From positions 1-9,783 of the forward strand of contig JAQVIB010000066.1 of NCBI GenBank assembly GCA_028695945.1: a stretch of DNA of 9,783 nt, read 5' to 3'. The notes under the pieces are model-generated. The model had not been told where the DNA came from. It made no database searches and saw nothing but the letters and a program-made list of their open reading frames with translations. The translations under genes were made by a program, and so were the position numbers. The DNA is from Lachnospiraceae bacterium (GTDB lineage Bacteria; Bacillota; Clostridia; Lachnospirales; Anaerotignaceae). Positions 1 through 7,032 of this stretch are shown in pieces (positions within the stretch are counted from its first letter, which is position 1; each line of letters opens with the position of its first letter).

Positions 1-342
1 TTCGTCACCGTCCATATGACCTTCTGCACCCTTTACTAAATACCCAACACAGTCTATCATACGCACATTTAGACCAATATTTTCACCAACAGTAATTTTA
101 ACTGGTTCATTTGGAATGAATTTAGGCTCTGTAGTCATAATTGTTTTGCCCGATGCGCTTTGAGGCAATTCATCTTTTGTACGTGCTCTTGTGTACTCGT
201 CCTCAATGTTTTTAAGCACAACTAAATCCATAAACCTTTTTATAAAAGTTGATTTGCCCGTGCGAACTCCGCCAATAACGCCTATGTATATATTCCCATC
301 TGTTCTTTCTGCAATGTCTTTATAAATATCATACTGCTCCAT
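1..342 (-). CDS. spoIVA: Stage IV sporulation protein A, N-terminal 114 residues (cut by window edge)
   Basis: SpoIVA is the ATPase that polymerises on the outer forespore membrane to make the basement layer of the spore coat, and it is anchored by SpoVM. The visible 114 residues start MEQYDIYKDIAERT and match the family start closely. A Walker A loop (GGVRTGKST, residues 24-32, with Lys30), the paired threonines T70-T71 in the MTTEPKF stretch, and D97 in MIDCVG sit at the same positions as the Walker A, sensor and Walker B residues known in the Bacillus subtilis protein (family knowledge). The nucleotide-binding part therefore looks intact; the middle and C-terminal domains lie beyond the left edge. 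The start is fixed by GAGGAGG (minus strand, positions 356-350), seven bases before the ATG. The gene has its own sigma-E-like promoter, so it is probably expressed in the mother cell. Its presence marks the host as an endospore former. Confidence 0.97.
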   Translation of the reverse strand, partial: MEQYDIYKDIAERTDGNIYIGVIGGVRTGKSTFIKRFMDLVVLKNIEDEYTRARTKDELPQSASGKTIMTTEPKFIPNEPVKITVGENIGLNVRMIDCVGYLVKGAEGHMDGDE

Positions 343-343
343 A

Positions 344-400
344 AAAAAACCTCCTCATATAAAATGTATCCATACAATTTAATATATGTAGAGGTTTTTT
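344..400 (-). repeat. 57-bp dyad over the spoIVA promoter, ribosome site and start
   Basis: Three nested inverted repeats are visible. AAAAAACCTC (344-353) pairs with GAGGTTTTTT (391-400), ten bases perfect. CATATA (356-361) pairs with TATATG (383-388). TGTAT (365-369) pairs with ATACA (372-376) around a two-base loop. The two outer repeats share one centre (372). Read on the minus strand the right arm contains the spoIVA ribosome site and ends in a run of seven T just before the ATG, so a transcript coming from upstream would fold into a terminator-like, ribosome-site-hiding hairpin. A transcript started at the sigma-E promoter would lack the 5' arms. The pairing is seen directly; the role is inferred. 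Confidence 0.6.
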
Positions 401-409
401 CGTATATTC
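381..409 (-). promoter_or_regulatory. Candidate sigma-E promoter of spoIVA
   Basis: On the minus strand GAATATA (409-403) is followed after 14 bases by CATATATT (388-381). This agrees with the sigma-E consensus as I remember it (about KMATATT, 14-15 bases, CATACAMT). The start point would be near 374, leaving a leader of about 30 bases that includes the GAGGAGG ribosome site. spoIVA is a classical sigma-E gene in Bacillus, which supports the call. The DNA is A+T-rich, so chance matches are possible. Confidence 0.6.
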
Positions 410-474
410 AATTTTGAAGCAGAATTTCTTAATGCACTACTTAATAAAGACTTGGAAGAAAATTAAAACCCATC

Positions 475-966
475 TTACATTGAACACCAAACTATTATTT
501 CACTTGGTGTTGTTTGTGCAGGAATGCTTCTTGTAGATGCACCATAAATAACTATAAGATTTCGCTTTGCTGGGTTTTTAGAAAAATCTTGACCATTAGT
601 CAAAGTAATTTTGGTATTACTGGAAATATTCAACTTTAATTTTCCATCACTGCTAACTAAATCACAATCAAAATAATCAACCTTCACATTTCGAACATTA
701 CTGTTTTTTACCACTATCAGTGCCCTATACTGTGGAGGATAAATCAATGGCACAGGAGCATCCCCGTCATAATATCCAGTTATGCTGTCTCCTACCAAAA
801 CCATTTCTTGCTTAATAAAATAAGTAGTTGGTGATATCACAAAATTTACCGTTCTGCCTTTTATATCATCAACACCCATTATTTTGTAGCAACCTTCGTA
901 GTCATTTGAAGATATCATAAAATCACTTATTGATGTAACTGTTCCACTAAAGGAATAAAAATTCAT
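475..966 (-). CDS. Hypothetical beta-rich protein with an internal duplication
   Basis: I do not recognise this 163-residue protein. It has no signal peptide, membrane segment or catalytic motif. It is rich in short beta-type runs and small or polar residues. It appears to hold two diverged copies of one unit: residues 3-86 (GTVTSI, then VNFVISPTTYFI, then a VGDSITGYYDGDAP segment, then PPQYRALIVV) and residues 93-160 (VKVDYFDCDL, then LKLNISSNTKITL, then NLIVIYGASTRSIP, then PSEIIVW). The order strand, NxxISxxT, glycine turn, proline turn, hydrophobic strand is kept in both, suggesting a small beta-barrel pair of OB-fold type; that fold is my inference. The start is the ATG preceded by AAAGGATG about ten bases upstream. 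No strong promoter is visible in the 204 bases upstream. It lies directly upstream of spoIVA in the same direction, but a shared role in sporulation is not shown. Confidence 0.8.
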   Translation of the reverse strand: MNFYSFSGTVTSISDFMISSNDYEGCYKIMGVDDIKGRTVNFVISPTTYFIKQEMVLVGDSITGYYDGDAPVPLIYPPQYRALIVVKNSNVRNVKVDYFDCDLVSSDGKLKLNISSNTKITLTNGQDFSKNPAKRNLIVIYGASTRSIPAQTTPSEIIVWCSM

Positions 967-1103
967 TCAGACAACATCCTTTTACATAAATAAATATATA
1001 TGTATATTATGCATTCCCTTCACAATACGCTATTTCAATTTCATTTTATAAACCATATCCATAAACTTCTTGCCGTTTTGATGACTATAAAATACATAAA
1101 ACT

Positions 1104-1141
1104 AAAAAAAGAATGTATAGCAATAACTCTGCCATACATTC
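1104..1141 (-). terminator. Rho-independent terminator of the symporter gene
   Basis: In the minus-strand RNA a 12-bp stem (GAAUGUAUGGCA pairing with UGCUAUACAUUC, one G-U pair) closes a seven-base loop (1123-1129) and is followed at once by seven U (positions 1110-1104). It begins about 30 bases after the symporter stop codon and separates that gene from the next minus-strand gene. Confidence 0.9.
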
Positions 1142-1170
1142 CATTATCCTCTACATTTAAAATACTTTAA

Positions 1171-2388
1171 TTACTTGCTTTCATCTTTCTTTTCTTCCAA
1201 TTTTGACACAATAAGTGTACATGCAGCGTCGCCTGTGATATTTACTGTTGTACGCCCCATATCAAAAATTCTGTCAACACCAGCAACAATAGCAATGCCT
1301 TCAATAGGTAACCCTACACTTTGCAAAACCATAGCAAGCATAATCATGCCTGCACCAGGCACCCCTGCAGTACCAATTGATGCAAGAGTTGCTGTTAAAA
1401 TAATTGTTAACTGCTGTGAAAGTGTCAAATCTATTCCGTAGCAAGTTGCAATAAACACTGCACAAAGACCTTGATATATTGCTGTTCCATCCATATTAAT
1501 AGTTGCACCCAAAGGTAATACAAAGCTGGCTACATCCTTACGTGCACCTAGTTTTTCAACACACTCCATGTTAAGTGGCAACGCACCAACTGAAGATGCA
1601 CTTGAGAAAGCCATCATAATTGCCGGCATCATTCCTTTAAAGAATGCTAGAGGGCTAATTCCTGCAAAACCCTTTAATGTTAATGAATAAATAAGCACTG
1701 CATGTGCTATGTATGCAATATAAGCAACCAAAAGAACCAACGCAAGACTTCCTAGTATGCTTGGACCATTTGTAGCAACTACTGGTACAATAAGACAAAA
1801 TACACCTATTGGGCTAAGTTTAATAATTGTAGCCATAATCTGCATCGAAACTTCATTAGCACTTTCTATAAACTTTGCAAAGGGTTCTCCTTTTTCCCCT
1901 GCCATAATTGTACCAAAACCAAAGAACAAAGCCATTACAATAACCTGCAACATAGTTGCATTGCTCATTGGTGCAATAATATTATTAGGGAAAATATTGA
2001 CAAGTGTTTCCATAAAACCTGGTGCCTCGGTTGCTGTATATTCCAACCCTGTTGTAGAAATTTGTACAAAAAAGCCTTTAAAAATATTCGCAAATAAAAG
2101 GCCAACTGCAACTGCAAAAGATGTTGTACACATGTAATAAACAATAGTTTTTACACCAACACTGCCAACCTTATGCAAGTCTCGCATAGAAATTACACCC
2201 GTCATAATAGAAAACATAACAATTGGCACTACAATAAATTTAATTAAATTTAAAAATAAAGTACCAAATGGTTTAATGTAATTATTTGCAAAATCCGGAT
2301 TACCGGTAAACATAATACCAACTGCTATGCCCAAGGCAAGTCCAATAAAAATCCACGCTGCCAGAGACAATTTTTTTGTTTTTTCCAT
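1171..2388 (-). CDS. Dicarboxylate/amino acid:cation symporter (DAACS family, glutamate/aspartate type)
   Basis: This 405-residue inner-membrane protein is a secondary transporter of the DAACS/SLC1 family (GltPh, GltP, DctA, EAAT), which moves acidic amino acids or C4-dicarboxylates with sodium or protons by an elevator mechanism. The family landmarks are in order: six N-terminal helices, hairpin 1 with the serine-rich tip FSSASSVGALP (261-271), the NMDGT motif of helix 7 (298-302), hairpin 2 with GTAGVPGAG (339-347), and helix 8 with DRIFDMGRTTVNITGD (372-387). In helix 8 the residues equal to GltPh D394, R397, N401 and D405 are D376, R379, N383 and D387. Keeping the D/R pair favours an acidic amino acid such as glutamate or aspartate over plain C4-dicarboxylates; this is inference from family knowledge. 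Length is normal. The start has AAGGAG nine bases upstream, and promoter and terminator flank it, so it is a single-gene unit. Confidence 0.93.
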   Translation of the reverse strand: MEKTKKLSLAAWIFIGLALGIAVGIMFTGNPDFANNYIKPFGTLFLNLIKFIVVPIVMFSIMTGVISMRDLHKVGSVGVKTIVYYMCTTSFAVAVGLLFANIFKGFFVQISTTGLEYTATEAPGFMETLVNIFPNNIIAPMSNATMLQVIVMALFFGFGTIMAGEKGEPFAKFIESANEVSMQIMATIIKLSPIGVFCLIVPVVATNGPSILGSLALVLLVAYIAYIAHAVLIYSLTLKGFAGISPLAFFKGMMPAIMMAFSSASSVGALPLNMECVEKLGARKDVASFVLPLGATINMDGTAIYQGLCAVFIATCYGIDLTLSQQLTIILTATLASIGTAGVPGAGMIMLAMVLQSVGLPIEGIAIVAGVDRIFDMGRTTVNITGDAACTLIVSKLEEKKDESK

Positions 2389-2432
2389 AACTGCTTTCTC
2401 CTTCTACTTCTATTTTAATTTTGCCAGCGTTT

Positions 2433-2462
2433 ATAATATAATAAAACTATGGGTACTGTCAA
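2433..2462 (-). promoter_or_regulatory. Sigma-A promoter of the symporter gene
   Basis: The minus strand shows a perfect TTGACA (2462-2457), an 18-base spacer and TATTAT (2438-2433, five of six consensus bases). The start point would be near 2426, giving a leader of about 37 bases. The -35 box lies only 11 bases past the stop codon of the upstream c-di-GMP gene. Confidence 0.65.
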
Positions 2463-2473
2463 CAAAAAAACAG

Positions 2474-5400
2474 TTAGTATTCAAAATCATTTTGTACAGT
2501 TGTTTTTTCATCAAATAGGCAGCACCTATTTTTACCAAGATGTTTTGCATGATAAAGTGCAATATCTGCATTGTGATAAAGTTTTTCCAAAGTATGCCCA
2601 TGCTCTGGCAGAATTGCAACACCAACTGAACAAGTAAGTGGTATTTTTTCATCATTTTTTCGCCAACTTCCCATCATCTTACATATCTCGAAGCCTTTTT
2701 TAACAGCAATATCTGCAGATGGAATATTATTCATAAAAACTGTCATTTCATCACCGCCAAGCCTTCCTATAATGTCATTAGAACGAAAAACATTTCCTAG
2801 TCTTTGGGCAGTATGTTTAAGCACAATATCTCCATACACGTGTCCGTAAGTATCATTTATTTTTTTAAAATTATCTATGTCAATAATAAAAAATGCTGAA
2901 ACACCGCTGTTTTCCTTACTCTCGTCAATTGATTTTTGTGCAAGTTCCTGAAAAGCCGACCTGTTAAACAAACCCGTAAGAAAATCCTTTTGTGCCTTTT
3001 CCATAATATCAAGATCTTTAAGCTTTTGTTCGTTAATGTCTTTAATGCACGCAAACACATGAGGATGCTTAGTTTCAGGATTAACAATAAAACTGAACAT
3101 TGCGTTTGCCCAACGGTATCCTTCAAAATTTCCAAGTGCAGATGAATATCTATACTCTAAATAGGTTTCATTTTTTCCATTTAAAATATTTTCAGTAACC
3201 TTATCTACATTTCTTATCTCATCAAAAAGTTCTTTATCTTCAGGATGAATAATATTAGCAATAGCTACTTCAAATATATTTATGCTATTAATTTTGCCGT
3301 GCCAGCTTATAAGTTTCGTAGTTTTCTCACCCACAGGTATTATTTTGCCTGTTACAAGATCACATTCAAAAAATATTCTTGAATCCCCTGTAACTGACCT
3401 TATAAAGGCTTGCTCACGCTCATACCGCTGTCTTAGTTCAAGTTCCTTAGCGGTCATATCTGTTATAACCCCATAATAAATTGATGTACTTCCTTTTTTG
3501 TAAGCAAAATTTGCCTGAATGCGGCTATACCCCATATCACCATTTTTGCAGATCACATGATACTCAACATCTATAGGCTTATTATCATTTTTGGATTTAT
3601 ATATTTCTTCTGTAACACGCTGCACATCTTCATTGTATACAATTTGTGTAACGTCATTTTCAAACTTACTTAAATATTCTTCAACTGAATAGCCACAAAT
3701 ATTAGTAAGTCCCTCGCTTACATATCTGGTTCTAATTTTATCACTAATTTCAAAAATACAAACACCGCCAGGTAAAATGTTTATAATCTTTTCCACTTCA
3801 TTTCTCGAAATAGTTGTTTCCTTTAACTTTATATGACTAGCTATTCTGTGCTTTATAACGGCAGGCTTAAAAGGCTTTGCTAAAAAGTCTGTTACTCCAA
3901 AACTTATTGCTCTCGTTTCAACATCTTTATCATCCTCACCTGTAATAGCTATAACAGGTATGTCACAAAGGGTTTCATCAAGCCTTACTGTATTAAGTAA
4001 TATGTATCCCTCTCTTTCAAGAGTTTGGATGTCCAGTAGAACTGCCTCAACAAACATTTTTTCTTTATCAAGTAATTCTAAAGCACTGTAACTGTTTTCT
4101 GCCTCCAAAATGTGATATGTGTCTTCTAATATATTTTTAAGTATTCTTCTTAGTACTTGGTCAGCATCAACAATGAGTATTGTCCTCTTATGTGATAAAT
4201 TTGAAATATTTTGCTGTAAATCACAATTTTCTGCTTTATTTATTTGATTTTTATTTACAACCATCTTATCAGATTCCCAAAAATATACATACATTAGAGT
4301 ATTGCCGTCAGTTCCTTTTTTGTATGTTACTACAACTTCCATTGTTACAGGTGTTTTATCTTTCTTGTAAATCTTGATTGTTTTTCTAAACGGCTCATAT
4401 TCAGACATACCACTTTTTACTGGTAAAATTTTCTTAATAAAATTCAAGTAGATAAACTGCCTGTTGGAGGGATTGTCACGATGTTCATTGTTAAAACCTA
4501 ATAATTGGCAGCCCTCATCACTTATGTACAGTGGTATAGCATTTTCCTTAATTTCGAATATTCCAATACCCAAGGGAGCATCAGTTAAAATATTTTCAAG
4601 CATAACCTTTACATTCTCTAGATTTTTTTGCTTAGAAATATCGTTTATCCCAAAATAAAAAGCATCGTTATCTCCAAGTTTGCCAATATAGCTTATTCTT
4701 AAATTCAGCCAAATAATACTGCCATTTTCATGAATTCTACGTATATCCAGTACTTGTACTCTTTTGTTTTGAATTGCAGCTGCACATGCATCCATAAGTT
4801 TATTTCTATCTGAAGGGTAAACATTGTCTAGCACATTATTTTTTTTGCAAAATACTTTCTTCGCAGTACCGCCCATTATATCAAAATATCCATCATTTAC
4901 TCTTACAATTTCCAATCCTTCGCCTACGACTTCGTAAATTCCCATGCCGTCAATCATTCCACTAATAAAATTAGCAAATTTTTGGTCCGCCTCCCATATG
5001 GAGTTAATATCAGTCTTGCTCACTTTAAGAGGTTTTTCGGTTTTTTCAATTACTTCGCCAGCTATAAGCTTTTCAAATTCTTCTGTAGGTAAAGGCTTAG
5101 ACAAATAGTAACCCTGAACCTTATCACAACCAATGTTCCGCAAAACAACAAGCTGTGCTTTTGTTTCTACACCCTCTGCAACAACGCTCATATTAAGCCA
5201 TTTTGCCATTCTTATTACATTCGTCATAACACTGCCTGCACGACTGGAAACTTCAAGGTCCTCAATAAACTTCATATCAATTTTAAGTATGTCAACTGGA
5301 ACATCTTTAAGCATATTAAGTGATGAATATCCCGAACCAAAGTCATCCATAAGAACCTCAAATCCATATCTTTGCAAAGTTTCCATAACTTTAAGCAATT

Positions 5401-6841
5401 GATGAGGATTGTCTGTATATGCACTTTCCGTAATCTCCAGTTTCAGCATTTGGGGTTCAATACCATATTTTTGTGTGAGTTCAATGATATCGTTGCAAAT
5501 ATTTGCATTATAGAGATTTATTCGGGATACATTTACAGAAATAGGTACAACTTTATGTCCTTTTTTCTTTTCATTGCTAATAAATTTACAGACCTCTTCC
5601 CACACATATGCATCAAGCTTGGAAATAAAACCATTTTTCTCAAATAATGGTATAAAATCAACCGGTGAAATTAATCCTCTTTGCGGATGATACCACCTAA
5701 CAAGTGCCTCTGCACTAACGGGTTTCTCACTAGCAACACTGTATATTGGCTGTAAATGTATTTTAAACTGACCACTTTTAAGGGCATAGTCCATTTCATT
5801 TGCAATTTGCTGTTCTTTCAATATTGTGTTACGAAGATTTTCATCATAAAAGGCATACTTTTTTATATAATTCCCCTTTATTGTACGTAAAGCAAGGTGT
5901 GCCCTATCACACATACGCTCTACTGGAAGTGAAATGTCATCTATTGAATAAACACCAAAATTTACTACAATAGAGTAATTAATTTTTATACGATTAATTA
6001 CTATGTCAATTCTTTCAAGTATTTTTTCTGCGTTAAAAAACTTTTCTGGAAAACAGCAAACAAAATGGTCTGCTTCAAGCCTACCATAAGTTCCCCACCT
6101 TCTAAGAATTCTCTTAAAATTCAACGCAATTGTACATAGTACCTCATCACCTGTTTCTGTACCAAAAAGGTCATTTATTACTTTAAATCTTTCTACATCA
6201 AAGCGTAGTAAAACATATTTTTCATTCTTTTCCTTTTCCAGTATTTTCGCAGTTTCCCTGCAAAATGCCTGCCTGTTATATATACCTGTAAGCATATCAT
6301 AGTCTGCACGGTAAATAAGCTTTTCATTTGCAGCTTCAATTTCTTTCTTATCTTCAATTTCCCTGGTAATATCCAAAAAAACCGCGTGGAAAATAGGCAC
6401 TCCATCCTCATGTTTATACTTAACTGCAAATAAATGAACCCATGGATGATGTCCAGCCTTATGATTAACACGATATACGCAATCAATATGGCGGTTATGC
6501 TTAACCGCATTTTCTATTTCTTCCGACAAAATTTTTCGGTCTTGTTCATAAACCAAAACCATTATGTCATCTTTAACTATCATATTATATTCTGCACGCG
6601 TAAAACCCATTAAAGCACACGCTGCATCATTAAAAAATAAGGTTTGAACAGTGTTTGATATTCGAAAAATGGCTATTCCGCCAGGTACAGTATCTATCAA
6701 GGAATGTAACCTATCCCTTGTTTCTGTCAAATCACGTTCAAGCTTTAAATTCCTTTTAGATTGTGCCATCATAGTCTTTAAATAAACGGAATTTTTGAGT
6801 TTGTGCCTTACGGCTTTGTTGTAATAAGGCCTGCTATCCAT
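2474..6841 (-). CDS. Multidomain cyclic-di-GMP protein: PAS-GGDEF(degenerate)-EAL-PAS-PAS-REC-PAS-PAS-GGDEF
   Basis: A 1455-residue protein with no membrane segment, so probably cytoplasmic. Order: a short helical start and PAS1 (about 41-165); GGDEF-1 (about 181-340) whose signature is EADHF (256-260), so a diguanylate cyclase role is unlikely; an EAL phosphodiesterase domain (about 345-595) with EALVR (378-382), LEITES (468-473), DDFGSG (499-504), LKID (519-522), AEGVE (555-559) and QGYYLSKP (576-583), which looks catalytic; PAS2 and PAS3 (about 622-860); a receiver domain (886-1005) with candidate phospho-Asp D937, T967 and K989; PAS4 and PAS5 (about 1015-1275); and GGDEF-2 (about 1280-1445) with GGDEM (1362-1366) and an RxxD inhibitory site (R1353-D1356) five residues before it, which looks active. 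The protein could thus make and break c-di-GMP under several sensory inputs. An in-frame ATG six codons upstream (6859) lacks a ribosome site; GGAGG six bases before the ATG at 6841 decides the start. PAS ligands cannot be told from sequence. Confidence 0.93.
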   Translation of the reverse strand: MDSRPYYNKAVRHKLKNSVYLKTMMAQSKRNLKLERDLTETRDRLHSLIDTVPGGIAIFRISNTVQTLFFNDAACALMGFTRAEYNMIVKDDIMVLVYEQDRKILSEEIENAVKHNRHIDCVYRVNHKAGHHPWVHLFAVKYKHEDGVPIFHAVFLDITREIEDKKEIEAANEKLIYRADYDMLTGIYNRQAFCRETAKILEKEKNEKYVLLRFDVERFKVINDLFGTETGDEVLCTIALNFKRILRRWGTYGRLEADHFVCCFPEKFFNAEKILERIDIVINRIKINYSIVVNFGVYSIDDISLPVERMCDRAHLALRTIKGNYIKKYAFYDENLRNTILKEQQIANEMDYALKSGQFKIHLQPIYSVASEKPVSAEALVRWYHPQRGLISPVDFIPLFEKNGFISKLDAYVWEEVCKFISNEKKKGHKVVPISVNVSRINLYNANICNDIIELTQKYGIEPQMLKLEITESAYTDNPHQLLKVMETLQRYGFEVLMDDFGSGYSSLNMLKDVPVDILKIDMKFIEDLEVSSRAGSVMTNVIRMAKWLNMSVVAEGVETKAQLVVLRNIGCDKVQGYYLSKPLPTEEFEKLIAGEVIEKTEKPLKVSKTDINSIWEADQKFANFISGMIDGMGIYEVVGEGLEIVRVNDGYFDIMGGTAKKVFCKKNNVLDNVYPSDRNKLMDACAAAIQNKRVQVLDIRRIHENGSIIWLNLRISYIGKLGDNDAFYFGINDISKQKNLENVKVMLENILTDAPLGIGIFEIKENAIPLYISDEGCQLLGFNNEHRDNPSNRQFIYLNFIKKILPVKSGMSEYEPFRKTIKIYKKDKTPVTMEVVVTYKKGTDGNTLMYVYFWESDKMVVNKNQINKAENCDLQQNISNLSHKRTILIVDADQVLRRILKNILEDTYHILEAENSYSALELLDKEKMFVEAVLLDIQTLEREGYILLNTVRLDETLCDIPVIAITGEDDKDVETRAISFGVTDFLAKPFKPAVIKHRIASHIKLKETTISRNEVEKIINILPGGVCIFEISDKIRTRYVSEGLTNICGYSVEEYLSKFENDVTQIVYNEDVQRVTEEIYKSKNDNKPIDVEYHVICKNGDMGYSRIQANFAYKKGSTSIYYGVITDMTAKELELRQRYEREQAFIRSVTGDSRIFFECDLVTGKIIPVGEKTTKLISWHGKINSINIFEVAIANIIHPEDKELFDEIRNVDKVTENILNGKNETYLEYRYSSALGNFEGYRWANAMFSFIVNPETKHPHVFACIKDINEQKLKDLDIMEKAQKDFLTGLFNRSAFQELAQKSIDESKENSGVSAFFIIDIDNFKKINDTYGHVYGDIVLKHTAQRLGNVFRSNDIIGRLGGDEMTVFMNNIPSADIAVKKGFEICKMMGSWRKNDEKIPLTCSVGVAILPEHGHTLEKLYHNADIALYHAKHLGKNRCCLFDEKTTVQNDFEY

Positions 6842-6847
6842 AATGTT

Positions 6848-6852
6848 CCTCC
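6848..6852 (-). promoter_or_regulatory. Ribosome site that sets the start of the c-di-GMP gene
   Basis: GGAGG on the minus strand lies six bases before the ATG at 6841. The alternative in-frame ATG at 6859 lies upstream of this site and has no purine-rich stretch before it, so the shorter 1455-residue product is preferred. Confidence 0.8.
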
Positions 6853-6884
6853 ATACCATCTATACTTAATACATTATTTATATT

Positions 6885-6924
6885 AAAAAAGCTACACTTA
6901 TCAATAATAATTTTAAAGGTAGCT
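6885..6924 (-). terminator. Terminator-like hairpin in the leader of the c-di-GMP gene (possible attenuator)
   Basis: In the minus-strand RNA AGCUAC (6924-6919) pairs with GUAGCU (6895-6890), extended by CUU/AAG across a single bulged U, with a loop of about 16 bases, then a run of U that shares its first base with the stem (6890-6885). It lies downstream of the candidate promoter and before the start codon. That position suggests premature termination rather than gene-end termination. The stem is modest and the loop long, so the call is tentative. Confidence 0.45.
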
Positions 6925-6991
6925 GTAATTGCCCGCTCAAAAACATATTTTGCAAAACAGCGGTTTAGAAATGATTTTTTCAAAGTAATTA

Positions 6992-7003
6992 TATACCACT
7001 ATA
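6992..7003. repeat. 12-bp direct repeat, copy 1 (leader side)
   Basis: TATACCACTATA, identical to the copy at 7035-7046, with starts 43 bp apart, close to four helical turns. On the minus strand it reads TATAGTGGTATA and is followed by TAAT, giving a second possible extended -10 or a second operator half. Confidence 0.6.
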
Positions 7004-7032
7004 AATAGACAGAAAAATTCATAACTTAGAAT

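Noticed and set aside
371..378. Plus-strand CATACAAT, a perfect sigma-E -10 sequence.
   Set aside because: No fitting -35 element at 14-15 bases upstream and no plus-strand gene follows; it falls inside the dyad on the other strand.
389..466. Plus-strand frame reading FEAEFLNALLNKDLEEN and then stop, like the tail of a protein.
   Set aside because: It has only 24 codons after an upstream stop, no start codon and no ribosome site, and it overlaps the spoIVA promoter. It could be a remnant but cannot be supported.
1003..1011. Minus-strand CATAATATA upstream of the 163-residue gene, matching a sigma-K-type -10.
   Set aside because: The expected AC at the -35 distance is missing and the region is A+T-rich, so it is not called a promoter.
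1175..2137. Plus-strand open frames opposite the symporter gene.
   Set aside because: They mirror the codon pattern of the real minus-strand gene and show no ribosome site or recognisable domain.
6842..6859. In-frame upstream ATG at 6859 for the c-di-GMP protein.
   Set aside because: No ribosome site precedes it, while GGAGG lies between it and the ATG at 6841 at ideal spacing.
6878..6946. Minus-strand 22-codon Leu-rich frame in the leader, a possible attenuation peptide.
   Set aside because: No Shine-Dalgarno sequence precedes its ATG, and Leu codons are common in A+T-rich DNA. Mentioned only as part of the leader finding.
6842..7026. A c-di-GMP-I riboswitch, because CUAAACC and GCAAA occur in the leader.
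   Set aside because: The conserved pieces are in the wrong order and spacing, and the paired helices of the aptamer are absent.
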